DNA from: Galerina marginata
Taxonomy: Eukaryota > Basidiomycota > Agaricomycetes > Agaricales > Galerinaceae
Assembly: GCA_023014335.1 (NCBI GenBank)
Contig: JAECYW010000030.1
Span: 372,001 to 436,000 of the forward strand
DNA length: 64,000 nt
Reading direction: 5' to 3'
Part shown: piece by piece, positions 58,111 through 64,000 of the stretch
Numbering within the stretch: the first letter of the stretch is position 1
Layout: every line of letters begins with the position of its first letter
The notes under the pieces: generated by a model
What the model was told of the DNA's origin: nothing
Seen by the model: the letters and a program-made list of their open reading frames with translations, nothing else
Database searches by the model: none
Program-made: the position numbers and the translations under genes

Positions 58111-59620
58111 GTGGATAAATTATTGTGAGGGCCACAAAATAACCTGTAATCCAGGAAACTTATTGCACTGCTACTTATTATATGTCTTAGTGCCTGCCTT
58201 CTTCTGTAAGTCTCCTAAACCTGAACGTCGTAGCTTGATAATTAACTTCCATGCATGAACATACAGAGGCGAAAAGATTATTGGCCTGTTTATCACTTTT
58301 TTTATGATGTTGCTGCTGTATTATGATTTCACGGTCTGATTTTCCACCTGTACAATACCTCAGACAATTATTTGGATAGTGCTGTCAGTGCCAGCCAGTG
58401 GGATTTAAGATTCAATACTACAATTGGGCTTATATGCTACAGGCGCGAAAAGGCCAGCATACTGCTGCATACATAGCACATGCGCTCGAAGAAGGGAAAG
58501 CTGTGCAGCTGATATTGATCCCTCATGCCTCCCTGCAAACATATCCTATTCCCGAAGGCATTCCGAGGCCCACGTTGAGCCTATAAGCATCGATTAACGT
58601 CAACCGCCGAATCCCCATTGACAATGAACACTCACTTACTATCAGCGATTCCCAAACGAAGACTATCTATGTCTTCTCGCGTTGGACCAGACAGATTCCT
58701 GATCTTACAGCGCCCCTTGTGAGATGAGCTCTTGCCAAAGTGTCCTACAGTGTACTCGAATAGTACACCCAGTACTCCACCGAGACTGTCCATAACGACG
58801 ACAAGAAGTACAACAAATTGGTGGCGAGGTCAAAGGCACCGAGTGCGCGGTATATGTGGTTGCTTCTACTGAAAAGAAAGAATGTTGCCAGGCTTTGATG
58901 TGCAGGAGCAGACGACGCAGACGAGCTTCTGGCTGGCTTGGAACAAATATTTCAGCGTGATGAGCACTTTCCACGCAGTTATCCTAGTTGTTGAATTTCG
59001 CCTGCGACACCGTTCCTAGCCTGCCAATCGTAGTGCTGTCTGAAATTTTACAAATGATGGACAGTACTTATCTAAAATCGCTTGGACTATTGTTATCATA
59101 ATCCCTCCGGCCGTTGCGAAGAGTCAAAAGAAGTATCGATAAACCTTACACAGTTGGTCCATGGAAGGCACCGTTCGAAGACAACCTGGAAAAGCGGATA
59201 TGGATTAGGAGAGTATTGAAGGCAAGAGGGAGAGGGAAGAGAGAGCCAGCATTTTTATGAGTGGATGGAGAGAAAGCCGAGGTATGAAAAATGGCTAACC
59301 GGGAGGGGGGGGATCTCTACAGTGAGGACGGCAACTATAATTTGCTTTTCAAGCCGACGACGGGAGGTCTGTTCCGGGTGCTGAAGCTGAAGGCTCAATA
59401 TTTCAACTTACGGGTGTTTGGATGAACTAGTGCTGGAATTGACAAAGCACATGGGATCGCAATGGCGCCGTGGATTTACCTGAGAAATGGTGTAAGAAAC
59501 ATCCAGAAGGTGGTCAAGAAACTTACGATGTACTTGATCTCTCACGTCGTCAGAAAAGAAGGCTGAAGGTAAAGAAATGGTAAGTACATATTTTCAACAA
59601 TTGAAGATACAAAGCCTTAC
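58111..59620. other. intergenic with possible dehydrogenase decay
   Basis: No intact exon. On the minus strand a few phrases near 58.7-59.5 kb could be later exons of the NAD-GDH gene in broken frames, but I cannot confirm this. Confidence 0.3.
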
Positions 59621-59822
59621 CCGCCTCAATGTTGCCCACAGCTTCATAGTTTTGGGGCGGACTTTGCGCCTTGGTGTACGCCATGATCTTGGCGTCGAAT
59701 AGCGCAACAATGTGGTCAGCGATGACCTTACGGAATTCATTCTGGAAGTAGGTGTCGTCGATGCCGAGGTTGGTGTAAAACCAATTGATCTTGTTGCCAA
59801 CAAGCTCGCTGGGAATGAGGTC
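59621..59822 (-). pseudogene. GDH2: single exon of NAD-specific glutamate dehydrogenase
   Basis: The minus strand between an acceptor (..GAGTAG, exon from 59822) and a donor (GTAAGG after 59621) reads DLIPSELVGNKINWFYTNLG, then IDDTYFQNE and HIVALFDAKIMAYTK. This is the N-terminal signature of the large (~1,050-residue) fungal NAD-glutamate dehydrogenase, which makes 2-oxoglutarate and ammonium from glutamate. The exon is frame-perfect and keeps both splice sites. Neither the preceding exon (usually ending GFIP) nor the catalytic domain was found nearby. Likely an exon-sized remnant. Confidence 0.6.
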
Positions 59823-60834
59823 CTACTCAGAGTTAACTGTTAGTCAAGGACGCCGAAGGCACTCTGGGAACAGCCACGGCACCTTCGCGGCGCCGTCGTT
59901 CTCGACGAGCCCACTGCTCTACTTCGCGGTGTTGCAACGATGAATTGCTGCTGTGTGCCGAGTTCATTGAGTAGAGACGATGTGTGGGCACTGAGAGCAG
60001 TCCTCTAGGGCAACCGAGAGCGAAGTCCGCCGTGGCGCGGTAGCAGGCATAGCGCTCAGCTCCCGTCGTCGAGGAAGCCCGTCGAAGTTCAATTGAATGC
60101 GAAGCCTGTTCGCTCGTCAGAAAAGCAAGAAATTCTGCCCAGGAAGCCCAAGAGAGGTTATATTCATAATGTTCGCGCTGAGGATACCGAGTTAATCAGG
60201 CGTCTCAGAGGCGGTACGGGTGGGCGGACCGGCGGAGTCTAGAGTCGGAGGGAAAAAACTTTCCTGCCTCAGGCTCTGTCCGCAATCTGTCCGCCTCTTC
60301 TCACTGGGCGCAATAACGATTTTAATGGTGATCTGCCAACTAATTTGTACGTTACCTCCCTGTTTCCATTTATCTAAATAACCTCCTTAATCTCCAATCT
60401 CGAAGGGACCTCGCTTCGTTTGTAGGTTGCTTTGGCCGTCCCGGATGTCGATGGCCCACTTGTGATCCCGAAACTTAGACGCATTCGTGTTGATGGCCAC
60501 TAAGAACTAGTAAAAGGAATGAATTGCTGCGAATTTCGATCGAATGAGGGTTATGGGCTGCACTAGATGTGGTTTGCAGTACAAGCAATGAAATGCGTTG
60601 GAAGTAAAACACTGACTGGACAGGCAAATGAAATGGGGAACTTGCAAGAGCTAGCCTCCCCTCTATCGATAGAATGGACTGAAACTTCTAAATAGAAAGG
60701 CGTTTAAGGGAGCACCAGCGGCGATTCCCGAAATCAAGCACCAAAAATTCACCACGGGAGGAGGGAAGAGTGCTTGACGCAAACATTGTGTTCAATTTCT
60801 AATCAACATACAAACGAAACAAAAAAAGAGACAG
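59823..60834. other. intergenic, no gene recognised
   Basis: A plus-strand stretch near 60090-60240 stays open (KPKRGYIHNVRAEDTELIRR) but matches nothing I know. Confidence 0.35.
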
Positions 60835-62846
60835 TTAATTAACAGCAGCAACAGTCACTTGGTCTTCATCATTTGGTTGATTGCCCAAACCATAGGCATC
60901 ATCTTCCCATCCTTCCATATCAAGGGGGTGGAAGCTTCCCGTAAGTAACTGCTGTCCAGGATTTGTTTCTATAAATCTACTCCAAGTTAGCTCAAGTTGT
61001 AAATATTCTAAAGAGTGGGTCATACCGAAGAGGGCCACGGATATACTTGCTGGACTCGGAGGCAACCAGCTGTCTTTCTTCCTCGCTGTAGGGGGGAGGG
61101 CAACCCTTTATAGAAGATAGGATAAGAAGCACGCCAATGAAAGGTAAAAATAAATGAATATAATTACCGGGCAGAAGTTGGCTATGCAGGCAGGCATTGA
61201 GCCGGCGTAAAGAGGGTGACGGTGGAGACGGCGACCAGCCTCAAGTAAGGGCCATGATCCTGATGATTTAAGTTTCTTCATAAAGGTGTATTCGGCAAAG
61301 ATAAACTCACCGTTTAAACGAAGGTTCTAAAAGAAGCAATTAAAAAAGTTGGAAAATAGGCACCAAGAAGAAAATTTACAATCAACGTAACAGATATTGA
61401 AATCCTTCGAGCTGTCCAGACCGGACCGTACGGGATTACCCATGCAATATCATAGTCACTGGATTGCAGATTGATATTGCGCAGGCGTCCAGGACCAGCA
61501 CAAACAACACCGCGGGCAAGAACATGCATTCTGGGGTAATCCAAAGCAGGGTCCAGGACAGGGTCCATGAAGGACAGTCGCTCCAGGACAAGCAAATAGG
61601 CCAGGCCATTCAGACGTTTGGGAGACAGGTCATGAAAGATCTACAAGTCTCAAGATCAGTCCGTAAATCAAAAAATAAAGATGCTTTGACAAACTGAAGG
61701 GTCAATTTTTTCACGCGAGAGAGATGGCAAATAGACTTCATAGCCACGCCTAGCATATTTGGCTAGCCGGATTTCATAAGAAGACGACCTTCTTGTTATG
61801 TCTACAGTGTTACACTGCCTGATGCAAGAAGCCAGAGCCCTTGGACTGGCCCACACCTGATAGCCTGGACGTAACGCAATGATCGGCCTTGGTTTCTTCT
61901 TTAAAAAGCGCTAATTGAAATCTCACCATCATAAGCAAAGCAGGCAGAGTCAATGTCAAAACCTGCCAGAATTTCGGCAGGAGAAAGATACAATCTCAAG
62001 ACAATCTGCACCGGTCTTGCTGGAAAGAGGGCTATGAACGATGAGGTCAATCAACTGAACTGAACCGAAAACACCACATTAATGAGGGACAGACATACTG
62101 TGGATGGAAACAACATGCGCCTTGCGTACGCAAACCACTTCCCAAGGAACTGTGGCGCAAATAGCTTTGTAAATCTCCACCATCTTGGTTTTGGCCTAAG
62201 TTACAAAACTATCAGTGACGCTTACACAGAGAGGGAGGCAAAACGAATTCACCTGGCTTTCGGACAGCCCCCAAAAAAAAAGGTCAATATCTGATGTTGC
62301 AAAGGCCGACTGATACCACTCATTTCTTCTTTTTGCATTGGGATTGCCTTTGAAAGGCTCCAGGCAAGCTTGTACAGAACCGCCGGCGGCAATGACGTTG
62401 TCCCAGGATATGTTAGAGAGTATATTGTGAGTGAAAATGTTCCAATTAAACCTAAATTCGTCTATAGTAGGAACGATGGAAGGTGTGCCTGGGTCCTTCC
62501 GGAGATGGGGAGGCAGTGGCATAATGAAGTGTTCGTCATGGTATTCGGCAAACGGCCTTCCAACTACCTTCCAAACGTTGAAATTCTGGGCGAAGACGTC
62601 GAAAAGGCCAACAAATGGATTTAGAAGGTCAACGTGTCCACGATCGCCTGCGAAAAGTCTCCTAAGATTTTCTTCATAGCTAATCGCGCGCTGTAAGACA
62701 AGGTCCAAAGATTGGCCAGACGAGAGAGAGAAAACTCCTTCGAGAAATTGCTGGACATCGTCTGCCGTGGCAAATCCGCGCATTGCAGACTCTCGTGAAA
62801 GAAAGCGCCAAAGTTGTTGGAAGAAGGTGAAGGTTTGTAAGAACAT
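60835..62846 (-). CDS. agaric orphan family with nucleotidyltransferase-like GGS..DxD motif
   Basis: The minus-strand gene starts MFLQTFTFFQQL (62846) and has about nine exons, all joined in phase by eye. After a helical N-terminus comes WDNVIAAGGSV (Gly155-Gly156-Ser157), then ATSDIDLFFWGL (Asp186, Asp188). GG-S followed by D-x-D is the signature of DNA-polymerase-beta-type nucleotidyltransferases. Later landmarks are VPWEVVCVRKAHVVSIHS, RPVQIVLRLYLSPAEILAGFDIDSACFAYDG, SYEIRLAKYARRGYEVYLP, WVIPYGPVW and a Glu/Asp-rich end. The family is widespread in mushroom genomes, sometimes with ankyrin repeats, and is normally called hypothetical. No lesion was found. The enzymatic reading is my inference from the motif. 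Confidence 0.65.
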
Positions 62847-63596
62847 CACAATGTGCGATATCGACTTTTCCCTTCCTCTTTTTAAAGGTTGGAAGAAGGA
62901 AATCGAGTCACCCGGAACAAACAAATGAGCATGAGTCGTTTCATTGTGGGACTAGCGACTACAAGGATGCCGCCCGCCCAATTTAGTTTGTCGTCTCCCA
63001 AGGCGCAGGTGTTATGGCCGAGTCAAAGGTAGTCAGAGATAGCCGCGACCCTGGCGCGAATGTGTTCCTAACGTCCGAACCCGTTAAGTGCTGAAGGGCT
63101 ACGCCGCCTGGAGAAGCGTCTTCAGGGAGCCCCGCTTTGACAAGCGCCGCGAGATGAGGGTGAACGCCAATAGGAGCGAAAAAGCGTGTAAAAACAAATA
63201 ATATACTCGTACTCGGCTGGTCATGTTTCGGCGTCCTGCAACATCTACTGCAGGGTGTAAGATATTCCATCTTGTCGCCGTGTCCCAAAGTCGGACTTGA
63301 TCTCGTAAGAGGGCATTGCTATAGCCGCTGAGAACAACTCGCTGCGAATGTCGGTTAACCTGGAGATAGACAGAAAAGAGCTCGCAGTCGCTGTGCGTGT
63401 TTGGCAAAAGGAGGTTGCGACAAACAATGCGCCGCCAAAATATCATCATACTACTTGTTTCTAATTTCATGTTCAGTATGCATTATATGACGCGAAACAC
63501 TTTGTGGGTTCAAGGGTTTCGGATGCCGAACCGGGGTGAAGAGTGGCAGCGACAAGCTACGAGAATGACCACGACCGGCCAATCAATTGAAAATAC
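62847..63596. other. upstream region, possible WD40 scrap
   Basis: A minus-strand open frame (63470-63099) contains SGYSNALLRDQVRLWDTATR, which faintly recalls a WD40 blade. It is too weak to call a gene. Confidence 0.3.
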
Positions 63597-63992
63597 ACGC
63601 GGGTGCGTCGGCCTTTGTTTCATGAACTAAACCGTCCTCCTAGCCGTTCCTTGTAGATAAATCGTCGAGTCAACTACAGACAGCAGTCCGGACGACGTGG
63701 TGATTGACTCGAATTCACCAATGTCAAAGTACGCCCAGGCATTACGGGTCGAATAGTGAGTCGGGATTCACACGGGCGCTTCGGTGTTGTTTCATGAACT
63801 AAACCGTCCTCCTGACCGTTCCTCGTAGTAATGGTTGAGTCAACTACACGCAGCAATCCAGACGATGTAATTCCTGGGCGTACTTTGACATCGGTGAATT
63901 CGAGTCAATCATTACGGGTCGAATAGTGAGTCGGGATTCACGCGGGCGCTTCGGTATTGTTTCCTCGTAGATACTTACGCTTTCTCACTTAC
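63597..63992. repeat. ~170-bp tandem repeat with a flipped core
   Basis: Two full units and part of a third: ACGCGGGTGCGTCGGCC.. at 63597, ACACGGGCGCTTCGGTG.. at 63769 and ACGCGGGCGCTTCGGTA.. at 63939. Shared blocks are TTCATGAACTAAACCGTCCTCCT, GAGTCAACTACA and ATTACGGGTCGAATAGTGAGTCGGGATTCAC (63741 and 63911, 170 bp apart). Between GACGATGT/GACGACGT and ATTACGGG, unit 1 has 63703-63741 in one orientation and unit 2 has 63871-63910 in the other. The array may continue beyond the window. Confidence 0.85.
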
Positions 63993-64000
63993 AGGGTCAT

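Noticed and set aside
62983..63470. WD40 gene on the minus strand
   Set aside because: Only one weak VRLWD-like blade is visible. Frames break and no second blade follows.

Overview
The window is nuclear DNA of an Agaricomycete (mushroom-forming basidiomycete). Genes are split by many 45-70 bp GT-AG introns. The families are typical of that class: FunK1 kinases, jelly-roll and Cys-rich single-pass surface proteins, a DUF6593-like protein, a CBM1 protein, RecQ-like helicases and a ferrichrome-type NRPS. No rRNA, tRNA or CRISPR was recognised. Gene models below were spliced by eye.

0-13.7 kb: an alpha/beta hydrolase tail without its nucleophile Ser, a young non-autonomous LTR element (231-bp identical LTRs, 5-bp target duplication), a long gene-poor stretch, an 8-Cys small secreted protein and a DUF6593-like protein. 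13.7-32.4 kb: a FunK1 kinase, two single-pass surface proteins, a minimal CBM1 protein, two diverged copies of a 1.3-1.4-kb repeat (one carrying a piece of a surface-protein exon), a 21-bp minisatellite, a MITE-like element, an orphan gene with a frame break, and a kinase-like gene with an HGN catalytic loop.

32.4-60 kb is rich in broken genes. SPT6 stops before its S1 and SH2 domains. Next to it lies an internal piece of separase with a frameshift and a nonsense codon. A DRAP-type deaminase has an apparent frameshift. The NRPS C-T-C-T-C block has half of one condensation domain cleanly inverted, and an A-T piece that should precede it lies downstream. An ammonium transporter has a nonsense codon and a lost pore His. 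Fragments of a dynamin-like GTPase and of NAD-glutamate dehydrogenase follow. A WD40-membrane protein in this block looks intact.

60-64 kb: an apparently intact orphan family with a nucleotidyltransferase-like GGS...DxD signature, then a ~170-bp tandem repeat running to the window end, with a ~39-bp core flipped between units. Overall, the left half looks like an accessory cell-surface and signalling region. The right half looks like a degenerating, rearranged (possibly duplicated or subtelomeric) block. If intact copies of SPT6, separase, AMT, GDH2 and the NRPS exist elsewhere, these are dispensable duplicates; the window alone cannot decide this.
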